Source: an uncultured Bacteroidales bacterium (GTDB lineage: Bacteria > Bacteroidota > Bacteroidia > Bacteroidales > Muribaculaceae). Taken from it: 60,681 nucleotides of DNA. A program made the position numbers and the translations under genes. The stretch spans positions 1 to 60,681 of the forward strand of contig CAMTKF010000008.1 in NCBI GenBank assembly GCA_947072905.1, read 5' to 3'. Of the stretch, positions 1 through 6,874 are shown piece by piece. Under the pieces are notes generated by a model. It saw only the letters and a program-made list of their open reading frames with translations, did no database searches and was not told where the DNA came from. The first letter of the stretch is position 1, and each line of letters begins with the position of its first letter.

Positions 1-72
1 AAGAGCGAAGTCGAGGGTGTCTTTTGAAACATCACACCCTACGAAATGTTTGTAATTTGACAAATCTTTCAT
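1..72 (-). CDS. IS110-family transposase, N-terminal 24 codons (partial)
   Basis: Reading leftwards from the ATG at 72-70 gives MKDLSNYKHFVGCDVSKDTL followed by DFAL. This matches the start of the DEDD (RuvC-like) catalytic domain of IS110 transposases, where the Asp of the VGxDVSK motif is the first catalytic acidic residue. These enzymes are RNA-guided serine recombinases working with a bridge RNA (established for IS621). The gene runs off the left edge, so completeness and the C-terminal Tnp20 serine domain cannot be judged. Expression probably comes from the promoter at 291-298, which would read through the guide-RNA region first. Confidence 0.85.
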   Translation of the reverse strand, partial: MKDLSNYKHFVGCDVSKDTLDFAL

Positions 73-79
73 AACTTTG
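49..79 (+). promoter_or_regulatory. Perfect consensus promoter antisense to transposase start
   Basis: The plus strand has TTTG at 49-52, 19 bases, then TAACTTTG at 72-79, the full Bacteroidota consensus. It lies inside and just upstream of the transposase start and fires rightwards, so a transcript from about 85 would be antisense to the bridge RNA. CTTTGCAGACG at 75-85 is the exact reverse complement of 285-295, so both ends of the RNA region carry the same promoter-end sequence facing inward. Confidence 0.4.
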
Positions 80-85
80 CAGACG

Positions 86-286
86 TTATAATTAGACAAA
101 AATGTTGAATTCATCCATAACTTTTATTAGACATTAAGGTCTAGAAATCTAGCTTGATGTGTTCAACAAATAAGACAGAGTCGGACTTTAACCGGGTATG
201 GCCCTTTTGGCTAGCTACTAATTAAGGTCACCGCCTCTGTCTTTCTATTTAACAATTCAGAGAGCAAATGTTAACTCTGAATCTCG
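86..286 (-). ncRNA. Candidate IS110 bridge RNA (donor/target guide RNA)
   Basis: On the minus strand the region folds by eye into three parts in the order known for IS621 bridge RNA. First, a 5' stem-loop: 282-275 pairs with 262-255 (ATTCAGAG/CTCTGAAT, 8 bp). Second, a large loop closed by 242-235 with 180-173 (AGACAGAG/CTCTGTCT, 8 bp), the proposed target-binding loop. Third, a loop closed by 168-162 with 109-103 (TGTTGAA/TTCAACA, 7 bp), the proposed donor-binding loop, with an inner hairpin at 152-141. In the target loop, TAGTAGCT (220-213) equals the flanking target sequence at 308-301, and CATACCCGG (200-192) equals 394-402 of an intact repeat copy on the opposite strand, so the two guides bind opposite target strands. 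In the donor loop TAAAAG (126-121) is complementary to the element end CTTTTA (302-297). The ends of the RNA are estimated. Confidence 0.75.
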
Positions 287-290
287 TCTG

Positions 291-298
291 CAAAGGTA
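291..298 (-). promoter_or_regulatory. -7 box at the element end (junction promoter half)
   Basis: The minus strand reads TACCTTTG here, a perfect TAnnTTTG -7 box placing transcription start near 286, just before the 5' hairpin of the guide RNA. The expected -33 TTTG would lie near 318-321, outside the element, and is absent there. In a circularised element the right end would supply that position, so a complete promoter might form only at the joined ends. That last step is inference, by analogy with IS621. Confidence 0.55.
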
Positions 299-301
299 AA
301 A

Positions 302-497
302 GCTACTAGCTTGCAGGCCTCCTGCGGATGCCATATTCTTGGGAGGGACGTTCTGCAACACCCACCCACGCTACGGCTACGCCTGCGGTCGTACATACCC
401 GGCTACTAGCTTGCAGGCCTCCTGCGGATGCCATATTCCCGATTCTCGGGGTGTTACGGTATTTGCAGACATCCGGATGTCATATTCCCGAAAAAGT
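302..497. repeat. Intergenic repeat, copy A (target of the IS110 element)
   Basis: A 37-base unit beginning GCTACTAGCTTGC and ending GCCATATTC occurs at 302-338 and again exactly at 402-438. A related end, TGCAGACATCCGGATGTCATATTC in two overlapping parts, follows at 465-488. Between the direct copies lie segments (CGTACATACCCGG) shared with the copies at 10305-10570 and 51908-52175. No open reading frame is supported. The first unit is interrupted by the IS110 left end. Confidence 0.75.
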
Positions 498-506
498 CGG
501 AGGTTT

Positions 507-953
507 CTAAAACGGCAGGTCTTCTTTGTTGATGTAGCGTGAGGTTTTGTCTACGAGGTAGCGGGCGAGGGTGCGGGCCCAGGGGTGGGGGTTGGATGAG
601 CATTCGTTTTCGAGGATTGATACGGCTTGCCAGAAGCATATCACTGCGCCTGTGAATTTGAGCAGGTGTACCCACTCGCCCACCACTACGTTTTCTACCA
701 GGGCAGCGAGGGCGAGTACTGCGTAGATCTTGGTGAGTGTGCGGATTACCTTGCCGAAGCGGGCCGAGCTGAACTTCAACTGCTGACGTGCCGAGGGGAT
801 GTTGCGGCCTATGCGGCCGGCAAGTCGGCGGGCCGACCATACGTCGGCCAGAACCATGGCTGTGCAGGCCGCTGCTACCGGCAGGGCCGGGCCGAATACT
901 GTCCATGACCAGCCAGCGAGGGCCACGAATACTGATTTTGCGAAATTGTACAT
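507..953 (-). CDS. Small membrane protein, phage-holin-like
   Basis: This 148-residue protein begins MYNFAKSVFVALAGW and has a hydrophobic segment at about residues 10-38, an amphipathic basic stretch (ARRLAGRIGRN), then a second pair of hydrophobic stretches near residues 70-115. This resembles the phage-type holin family proteins found as stand-alone chromosomal genes in Bacteroidales. An upstream in-frame start at 1022 would lie before the -7 box at 974-981, so the start at 953 is preferred. No endolysin or phage genes are adjacent, so a lysis role is not supported. It is convergent with the repeat and divergent from the AraC gene. Confidence 0.6.
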   Translation of the reverse strand: MYNFAKSVFVALAGWSWTVFGPALPVAAACTAMVLADVWSARRLAGRIGRNIPSARQQLKFSSARFGKVIRTLTKIYAVLALAALVENVVVGEWVHLLKFTGAVICFWQAVSILENECSSNPHPWARTLARYLVDKTSRYINKEDLPF

Positions 954-973
954 GATTGATGTGTTTTTTAGTG

Positions 974-981
974 CAAAATTA
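974..981 (-). promoter_or_regulatory. -7 box for the holin-like gene
   Basis: The minus strand reads TAATTTTG, matching TAnnTTTG, 20 bases before the ATG at 953. No exact -33 TTTG is seen at the expected distance. Confidence 0.45.
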
Positions 982-1084
982 GATTCATATACAGGCCTTA
1001 ACTGTAAAATCGCGCTTATCATACTCTTTTTTCAAAAAATAGCTTTTTTGAGGAAGTTTTGGATAATATTCGGGGATTTTTTTG

Positions 1085-1092
1085 TACCTTTG
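1085..1092 (+). promoter_or_regulatory. -7 box for the AraC-family gene
   Basis: TACCTTTG fits TAnnTTTG and ends 19 bases before the ATG at 1112. A TTTG lies at 1058-1061, 23 bases upstream, slightly longer than the usual spacing. Confidence 0.55.
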
Positions 1093-1111
1093 TCCTACAT
1101 AAAATAGGAAA

Positions 1112-2032
1112 ATGGAAAAACTTATTGAATTCTCTAACGCAACTCATGTAAAAGACATATCCGAGTCGTACAGCCAGATAGACGATTCGTATCTTTTCTG
1201 TCATATAGTGCCCGGTGGCAGGTCGTTGTCGGAGCTTATCACCGCCGATCCGCATAAGGTCAACGGCACTATGATCATGCTGATGCGCAAGGGTTCACCC
1301 TTTGTATATGAAATCAATCAGGAGGAATTTACCATAGTCCCCAATAGTTTTGTGGTTACATTTCCGGGTTCGGTGTCGCGAGTGAAAACCGAATTGCCCG
1401 ACGATGTGGATCTGTATGCGATGTTTTTCGATTCCAAATTCCTCCAGAATCTCAATATCAATCTCAGTTCGGTGACCATGCCGGCTCTGTTGCAGAAGCC
1501 GCAGCCCTATCAGGTGCTGTCAGATGAAGAGTGCGACCTGCTGTGCCGCTACTTCGAGATTATACATATCAATACCCTCGAAGGCCCCAACATGCAGATT
1601 ACCAAGACTGTGGCGTCGAGTGTGCTGGTGAGCATGCTGTATCAGCTGGTGAAGTTCTACCACAAGCGTATGGCCGGTATGCTCGACGATACCATCACAG
1701 CGCAGAAGCCCGGCAAACGCCACGACTATGTGCGCGAGTTTGTGCGTCTGGTGCACATGCACTATCTGCGTGAGCGGTCGGTGTCGTTCTATGCCAATAA
1801 ATTGTTTATCTCGCCCAAATACCTGTCGTTGCTCGTTAAAGAAGCCACAGGGCAGTCGGCGGCCAAGTGGATTGACGATTTCGTGCTGATGGAGGCCAAG
1901 AACATGCTGCGCTTCTCGGGCAAGAATATACAGCAGGTGTCGTACGCGCTTAATTTCCCCACACAGTCGTCGTTCGGCAAATATTTCAAGCACCTCACAG
2001 GCATGTCGCCTACTGAATATCAAAAATCCTGA
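1112..2032 (+). CDS. AraC-family transcriptional regulator
   Basis: This 306-residue protein has an N-terminal cupin-like sensor region of about 200 residues and a C-terminal AraC double helix-turn-helix at about 215-305. Visible landmarks are the first helix pair around SFYANKLFISPKYLSLLVKE and the second around IQQVSYALNFPTQSSFGKYF, ending in the family's typical GMSPTEYQ. The ligand and targets are unknown. Two 17-base direct repeats 22 bp apart begin 10 bases after its stop codon and could be its binding sites, although no plus-strand gene follows them. Confidence 0.9.
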   Translation: MEKLIEFSNATHVKDISESYSQIDDSYLFCHIVPGGRSLSELITADPHKVNGTMIMLMRKGSPFVYEINQEEFTIVPNSFVVTFPGSVSRVKTELPDDVDLYAMFFDSKFLQNLNINLSSVTMPALLQKPQPYQVLSDEECDLLCRYFEIIHINTLEGPNMQITKTVASSVLVSMLYQLVKFYHKRMAGMLDDTITAQKPGKRHDYVREFVRLVHMHYLRERSVSFYANKLFISPKYLSLLVKEATGQSAAKWIDDFVLMEAKNMLRFSGKNIQQVSYALNFPTQSSFGKYFKHLTGMSPTEYQKS

Positions 2033-2041
2033 GAGTCAATA

Positions 2042-2080
2042 TGTAATAATCGTGTTACTATATTGTAATAATATTGTAAC
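2042..2080. promoter_or_regulatory. Two 17-base direct repeats, operator-like
   Basis: TGTAATAATCGTGTTAC (2042-2058) and TGTAATAATATTGTAAC (2064-2080) differ at few positions and are 22 bp apart, about two helical turns, a spacing typical of AraC-type half sites. They lie just downstream of an AraC gene. No gene start follows within 240 bases, so the target is unclear. Confidence 0.35.
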
Positions 2081-2265
2081 ATATTTTTAAATATCGTTAA
2101 AGCTTAATATTCTGTAAACATTCAGATTAGCAGGTGCGTTTAAAAGTCAGAACAAGGCAAATGTCTGCCGGGACATCGGAATTGAAATTCCAAATTTTAG
2201 TGGCTGAAAGTGCTGCAGATGGACTGAGCTGAATTGACATTTCCACATAGATAAATTACTCAGCA

Positions 2266-2301
2266 GATAGCAACCGGATATGCGCACTCCTGGTTGCTAT
2301 C
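2266..2301. terminator. Hairpin after the nuclease-like gene
   Basis: GATAGCAACC at 2266-2275 pairs perfectly with GGTTGCTATC at 2292-2301 (10 bp). It sits 20 bases past the stop of the minus-strand gene at 2322. There is no strong T-run in that direction, so termination strength is uncertain. Confidence 0.45.
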
Positions 2302-2321
2302 GCTGCATTTATACCCTACGT

Positions 2322-2897
2322 TTATATCCTTATCTTGGGGGCGCGGATAAACTGCGGGCCGGCGATAATGAGGTGGTTGAAGCCGAGGTAGTAGGCATCG
2401 TACTGCTCTATGAGGTCGAGGATGTCGGCCGGGGTGTGCATGAAGTGGGTGAAAGGCTGACGGCGGTTGTTGGACGGCGAGGAATAATTGAAGTATATGC
2501 GGTAGCGGTCGGCGTCGATCACGTTTTCGTCGACAAGTTTGCGCAGCACGCAAGCCATCTGGTGAATGGCCTTGGCCGCGTGCGACCCTATATTGCGAGC
2601 CTTGCAGTATTTAAGCTCCAGAAACAGCAGCCAGGGGCGGTCGCATGGGGTGGTACTCATGAAGAAACATTCGCAATTCTCTATGTGCTTGATGAATGAG
2701 GGGTGTTCCTCAAGGTTCACCGCCAGATAGCTCACGGGGTGTCGGCCGCTTTGCAGATGAAAGGCTTCGATGTCGTCGAAAGGCGTCTCAGACATCACCA
2801 CTCCTACCTGCGAGGCGGTGTACTCGGTATAGTCGGCCACAAAGCAGTCGTGGCGCAGGCTGCGGGCCTTGTGGAATCTACGTTTCAGGCGGTGCAT
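2322..2897 (-). CDS. Uncharacterised partner of ABC-type ATPase; possible PD-(D/E)XK nuclease
   Basis: This 191-residue soluble protein has a very basic N-terminus (MHRLKRRFHKARSLRH). Its middle shows a hydrophobic strand with E-x-K, LLFLELKY (E94, K96), preceded by CD at 85-86 and followed by a helix (HAAKAIHQMACVLRKL) and another strand (YRIYFNYS). That order resembles the core of PD-(D/E)XK nucleases. I cannot assign a family. It begins 4 bases after the ATPase stop, so the two are almost certainly co-transcribed and functionally paired. ATPase-plus-nuclease pairs are common in bacterial anti-phage systems, but no defence function is shown here. Confidence 0.5.
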   Translation of the reverse strand: MHRLKRRFHKARSLRHDCFVADYTEYTASQVGVVMSETPFDDIEAFHLQSGRHPVSYLAVNLEEHPSFIKHIENCECFFMSTTPCDRPWLLFLELKYCKARNIGSHAAKAIHQMACVLRKLVDENVIDADRYRIYFNYSSPSNNRRQPFTHFMHTPADILDLIEQYDAYYLGFNHLIIAGPQFIRAPKIRI

Positions 2898-2901
2898 AGG
2901 G

Positions 2902-4140
2902 TCAAAGGGTTACCAGTGTGTTGAAATCGCTCATAATATTGCTCATCACCCTGTCGAAGTAGTTGCCCCGTACCAGGCCGTCGGAGTCCTGTATGGTGAC
3001 GTTGCGCTCGCCGTCGTAGTTTTCAATATATCCGTCGCGCAGTTCCCATACCGACACAATGGCCGGGTTGAGCCACGATTCCTTGGAGAAATCGAGGTCG
3101 AGGGGGCCATCCTGCTCTTCCTCGCGTTCTATCTTGGCCGAGGCTGAGTAGGCCAGCATGCAGTTGTTGAGCGCGTAGAGTATGAAGGGGCTGTGGGTGG
3201 TGAGCACCAGGGTGTCGCGGCTGTGGTCTATCATGGCTATTATGTCGTACACCAGGCCGGCCTGGGTGAGGGGGAACAGATTCTGCTCAGGCTCCTCGAT
3301 AACGATGTTTGAGAATTCGGCCTTGCCCGCGCTCTTAAGGCGGTTGAGCCTGCGCAGCACCGGATTGGACATGTCGCCGCTCTCCACGGCGGCAATCAGG
3401 GCGGCTATAGACTTCTCGTCGAGCGACAGGCGGCGGCTGTTGCCCTGGCGCACCTTGTCGTATTTCTCGTATGAATAATCGTCGTCGTGGGTGTAGATCC
3501 ACTTGGTCATGTAGTTGAGCAGCACATACAGCGGAGTGGCCGACTGCAGACCGCTCGAAGCCTGGTCGAGATGTATTTCGCTGCCGTTGCTCAGGATGAG
3601 CATGTTCTCGCGGTCGCTTTCGCGGAAATAGAAGCTCACGCCCAGATTGCGCAGGTTCAGGGCCTCCTCGCGGCCAAATTTGGTGCGTATGTTCAGCCAG
3701 TCAAACAGGAAATTTCGCAGGTAGAACTGCGGCCACTGCAGGGTGGCTATTCCGGGCAGGGCTATCACATTGCGCTCGGCGGGGATATAGGTGTTCTTGG
3801 ATACGCGGGCGTTGTCAAAATCATCGGTACGCGATATCTGTACCTTGCTGTCGCTGTAGTCAAGGGTTATTGCATGGCCCTGATAGTGAATTTCGGATTT
3901 TTCTGAAAAATAGTCGGCCATGTTGTGATACTTTATAAGCACCTGCACTATAAGGCTGCGGTCTACGTGGTCAAGACCCTGGCGTATTATCAAATCCTTC
4001 TCAAGCCACTGGCAGAAACTGATTATCTTGGCAATGGTACTCTTACCGGAACTTTGGGGGCCGATAAACACGTTGATCTGATTGAGATTGATATCCACAT
4101 CCTTCAGCGGACCTATGTTTTTTATAATTAATCGCGACAT
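2902..4140 (-). CDS. ABC-type AAA ATPase (AAA_21/OLD-like, no TOPRIM)
   Basis: This 412-residue protein has all landmarks of an SMC/Rad50-like ABC ATPase: Walker A GPQSSGKST at 27-35, a signature-like ASSGLQS in the middle, Walker B IVIEEPEQNLFP, and an H-loop LVLTTHSPF. It is too short for a coiled-coil Rad50, and there is no C-terminal TOPRIM domain as in OLD nucleases. It is the first gene of a two-gene unit with the E-x-K protein at 2322-2897. The -7 box at 4155-4162 gives it a leader of only about ten bases. A role as the sensor or motor of a two-protein effector is inference. Confidence 0.8.
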   Translation of the reverse strand: MSRLIIKNIGPLKDVDINLNQINVFIGPQSSGKSTIAKIISFCQWLEKDLIIRQGLDHVDRSLIVQVLIKYHNMADYFSEKSEIHYQGHAITLDYSDSKVQISRTDDFDNARVSKNTYIPAERNVIALPGIATLQWPQFYLRNFLFDWLNIRTKFGREEALNLRNLGVSFYFRESDRENMLILSNGSEIHLDQASSGLQSATPLYVLLNYMTKWIYTHDDDYSYEKYDKVRQGNSRRLSLDEKSIAALIAAVESGDMSNPVLRRLNRLKSAGKAEFSNIVIEEPEQNLFPLTQAGLVYDIIAMIDHSRDTLVLTTHSPFILYALNNCMLAYSASAKIEREEEQDGPLDLDFSKESWLNPAIVSVWELRDGYIENYDGERNVTIQDSDGLVRGNYFDRVMSNIMSDFNTLVTL

Positions 4141-4154
4141 GGCTTTTTATTTGC

Positions 4155-4162
4155 AAATATAA
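4155..4162 (-). promoter_or_regulatory. -7 box for the ATPase/nuclease-like pair
   Basis: The minus strand reads TATATTTG, an exact TAnnTTTG, with the ATG 14 bases further on at 4140. Confidence 0.6.
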
Positions 4163-4236
4163 TGATAGCGGCGGCAAAAAACAAGCCTGTTTTAAAAAAA
4201 ATAAGTAACTTTAACCCCGTATTTACAACTTTTGCA

Positions 4237-5319
4237 ATGGAATCTACCTTTCCGCCCAAGCCAAGGCTTTACCACTTCGACATAATAAAGGGAGTGGCTA
4301 TATTTTTAGTGATTATGGGACATGTGCTCACCATGTGTGTGCGCTCGATAGACCGTGCCACGGTTTTCAAGATCATAGGCCAGATACACATGCCGCTGTT
4401 TTTCTTTATCAGCGGATGGTTTGCCTACCGTGAGGACGCGCGGGGGCTGCCCGTGCTGCCCAAGCTGCGTGGCCGTGCCTTGCAGCTGCTTGTACCTATG
4501 GTGGTTGTCAGCTCATTATGGATATATTATTTTCCGCACTCGGGGCTTGAGTCGCCGCTCGATTCCACATGGCGCGGACTGTGGAGCAACGAGTGGAAAA
4601 ACGGCTACTGGTTCACCCCGGTACTGTTTGAGATAATACTGTGCTACTGCGTGGCCGTGCATATACTGCGGCGCGTAGGCTCGGCCTTGGGCGCATGCCT
4701 GTGCGGCGCGGCGGTATGGGGAGTCATGCTCGTGCTGTCGATGTGTTGCGGCGACGTGTCGGCCGCCCTCAACGGCTGGGGCAGTTTCTCGCTTGCCACG
4801 GCTTATTTTCCGGCGTTCTATTTCGTGGCAATGGGCAGCCGCTACCGCGATGGCTTCAAGAGTGCGCTTGCATCGTCCGGTCTGATGACCGTGGCCATAA
4901 TTGTCTTTGCCGTGACACTCTACTACTGCTGCTGGCCGTGGGAACTGCCGCAGAACGCGGCCTTGAGCATTCTTGTGCCGCCCGTTATGCACATAACTCT
5001 GGCAGTGATAACCCTCAAAGTATTTGAGCAATGGAGCGCGTCAGCACTCAAGCCCGGAGCATCGGCCTTGGCTCGCGGGGCTGCCTCGTGGTGGATGTTG
5101 CTCGGGCGTGAGAGCCTTGCCATCTATCTGCTGCACTATTTCTTCCTGTTTCCGATGGGAGTTTTCAGACCGTGGCTCGAGGCCGTGAACGTAAGTTTTG
5201 TACCCTTAGCGGCCTTCTCGGCCTTGTGGGCATTGCTCATTTCGCTGTGCGTGCTGGCCGTGGTGAGGATAATATCGCTGTCGGCCCCACTGGCATTTAT
5301 GCTGACGGGCAAAAAATAA
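4237..5319 (+). CDS. Membrane acyltransferase, acyltransferase-3 family
   Basis: This 360-residue integral membrane protein opens with YHFDIIKGVAIFLVIMGHV, the first transmembrane helix of acyltransferase-3 proteins with its catalytic histidine, followed by HMPLFFFISGWF. About ten hydrophobic helices follow. Such enzymes transfer acyl groups (often O-acetyl) to cell-envelope glycans. The open frame extends to 4162, but the extra 25 residues are unlike the family, so the ATG at 4237 is preferred. It is divergent from the ATPase gene. Its substrate cannot be told from the sequence. Confidence 0.85.
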   Translation: MESTFPPKPRLYHFDIIKGVAIFLVIMGHVLTMCVRSIDRATVFKIIGQIHMPLFFFISGWFAYREDARGLPVLPKLRGRALQLLVPMVVVSSLWIYYFPHSGLESPLDSTWRGLWSNEWKNGYWFTPVLFEIILCYCVAVHILRRVGSALGACLCGAAVWGVMLVLSMCCGDVSAALNGWGSFSLATAYFPAFYFVAMGSRYRDGFKSALASSGLMTVAIIVFAVTLYYCCWPWELPQNAALSILVPPVMHITLAVITLKVFEQWSASALKPGASALARGAASWWMLLGRESLAIYLLHYFFLFPMGVFRPWLEAVNVSFVPLAAFSALWALLISLCVLAVVRIISLSAPLAFMLTGKK

Positions 5320-5355
5320 GGGGGTGAGTATGTGTGTTCTTTGGGTTAAATTGCG

Positions 5356-5363
5356 TAACTTTG
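5356..5363 (+). promoter_or_regulatory. -7 box for the rRNA methyltransferase gene
   Basis: TAACTTTG matches TAnnTTTG and lies 26 bases before the ATG at 5390, giving a leader of about 20 bases. Confidence 0.55.
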
Positions 5364-5389
5364 CATCGTAAAAGCGAAACTGCACAAGT

Positions 5390-6853
5390 ATGGAAAATAA
5401 ATTTGAAATGGTGGCCAAGACTTTTCAGGGACTTGAAGAGGTGTTGGCCGAGGAATTGCGCTCTATCGGGGCGGAAAATGTACAGCCCGGGCGGCGTATG
5501 GTAGGTTTTGAAGGCGACCTTGAGATGCTCTACAAGGCTAATCTGTCGTGCCGAACGGCGTTGAGGATCCTCAAGCCATTTTATAAGTTCCGTGCCGGCG
5601 ATGCCGACTCGCTCTACGAGCACGCCAAGGAGTTTGATTGGTCAACACTGCTGTCGCTCGACAAGACTTTCTCGATTGATACTGTGGCCAACTCCGACGA
5701 ATTCAAGCATACACGCTTTGTCACATACCGCATCAAGGATGCCATAGTCGACTGGTTCAAAGACCGCTACGGCGAGGACAAGCGCCCCGGTGTGCGCCTG
5801 CAGGATGCCGATGTGATGATCAACGTGCATATCAACGGCAAGGACGTCACCCTGTCGCTCGACTCATCGGGCGAGTCGCTGCACAAGCGCGGCTACCGTG
5901 TGGCTCAGACCGAAGCACCCATCAACGAGGTGCTCGCCGCCGGTATAATACTGCGCAGCGGCTGGAGAGGCGACTCCACATTTATCGACCCCATGTGCGG
6001 TTCGGGCACATTCCTCATCGAGGCCGCACTTATCGCCGCCAACATCAATCCCGGCATATACCGCAAGGACTTTGCCTTTGAGCGTTGGCCCGACTTTGAC
6101 CGCGACCTGTTTGATCGCCTTTACAACGACGACTCCAACGAGCGCGATGTCACCTGCAAGATTTACGGTGCCGACATCTCGCCCAAAGCCATAGAAATAG
6201 CCCGCGCAAACATTAAGAGCGCCGGCGTGGCCAAATATATAGAGCTCGAACGCCGTGCCATAGCCTCGTGGACCGAGGCTCCGAAGCCGGCCGGTGTGCT
6301 CATCACCAATCCTCCCTACGGCGAGCGTATATCAGCTCCCGATATGGATGCTCTCTACCAGACCATCGGCTCTAAGCTCAAGCACGTGTTTGTGGGTTAC
6401 CACGCATGGGTGCTCGGCTATCGCGACGAGTACTTTGCCAAGATAGGTCTGGCACCCTCTGAGAAGATAGCCATACTCAACGGCTCGCTCGAATGCTCGC
6501 TGCGCGAGTACGTGATTTTTGAAGGCGACCGCAAGGAATTTGTACGCAGCGGTGGCCGTATAGGCAAGGGTGAGGCTTCGCCCGCATCCACCCGCGGATC
6601 ACGCCCCGGCGACAAGCGCCGCCCGGGTCGTCAGGTTGCCGACCGCGATAAACGCTCCGATGGCAAATTCTCGCGCTTCGGCAATTCAGGCCCCCGCCGC
6701 GAGGCTCCGCAGCCACGCGAGCAGGAATCGGAAAATCCGCTGGCAAAGCGTCGTAATCCCGACGCCCTCAAGTCAATACAGGGCCGCAAGCCCACACTGC
6801 CGCCTATGGAAGGCCCCATCATGCGTCCACGAGGCTGGAAAAAGAAAAATTAA
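5390..6853 (+). CDS. THUMP-domain RNA methyltransferase (RlmL-type, 23S rRNA m2G)
   Basis: This 487-residue protein has an N-terminal ferredoxin-like/THUMP region (about 1-160), a methyltransferase domain with the SAM-binding motif DPMCGSGTFLIEAA near residue 200, and the catalytic NPPY motif in LITNPPYGERIS near 305. This is the RlmL/YcbY N-terminal architecture, which makes N2-methylguanosine in 23S rRNA. The last 100 residues form a low-complexity tail rich in Arg, Gly, Pro and Ser, probably disordered and RNA-binding, as in many Bacteroidota homologues. The RlmK half of enterobacterial RlmKL is absent. purD follows after 21 bases. Confidence 0.85.
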   Translation: MENKFEMVAKTFQGLEEVLAEELRSIGAENVQPGRRMVGFEGDLEMLYKANLSCRTALRILKPFYKFRAGDADSLYEHAKEFDWSTLLSLDKTFSIDTVANSDEFKHTRFVTYRIKDAIVDWFKDRYGEDKRPGVRLQDADVMINVHINGKDVTLSLDSSGESLHKRGYRVAQTEAPINEVLAAGIILRSGWRGDSTFIDPMCGSGTFLIEAALIAANINPGIYRKDFAFERWPDFDRDLFDRLYNDDSNERDVTCKIYGADISPKAIEIARANIKSAGVAKYIELERRAIASWTEAPKPAGVLITNPPYGERISAPDMDALYQTIGSKLKHVFVGYHAWVLGYRDEYFAKIGLAPSEKIAILNGSLECSLREYVIFEGDRKEFVRSGGRIGKGEASPASTRGSRPGDKRRPGRQVADRDKRSDGKFSRFGNSGPRREAPQPREQESENPLAKRRNPDALKSIQGRKPTLPPMEGPIMRPRGWKKKN

Positions 6854-6874
6854 CCACTTCATCATTCATATACA

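Larger units (their letters stand above)
1..302 (-). mobile_element. IS110-family element, left end (truncated by window edge)
   Basis: The minus strand carries the start of an IS110-type transposase (72 to 1) preceded by about 230 bases of structured non-coding DNA, the layout of the IS110 group, whose guide RNA lies upstream of the recombinase. The outer boundary is placed at 301-302: the sequence from 302 onward (GCTACTAGCTTGC) is repeated exactly at 402, where it is preceded by host repeat sequence (CATACCCG) and not by the element end (GGTAAAA). The dinucleotide at 302-301 reads CT on the element strand and is the probable exchange core. The rest of the transposase and the right end lie outside the window. 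The boundary is inferred from one side only. Confidence 0.8.

Noticed and set aside
507-953. Prophage remnant suggested by the holin-like gene
   Set aside because: No endolysin, structural or integrase genes are near; such holin-like genes occur alone in Bacteroidales chromosomes.
2280-2699. Plus-strand frame of 139 codons opposite the nuclease-like gene
   Set aside because: It overlaps the minus-strand gene fully, shows no family resemblance, and the minus frame has operon context with the ATPase.
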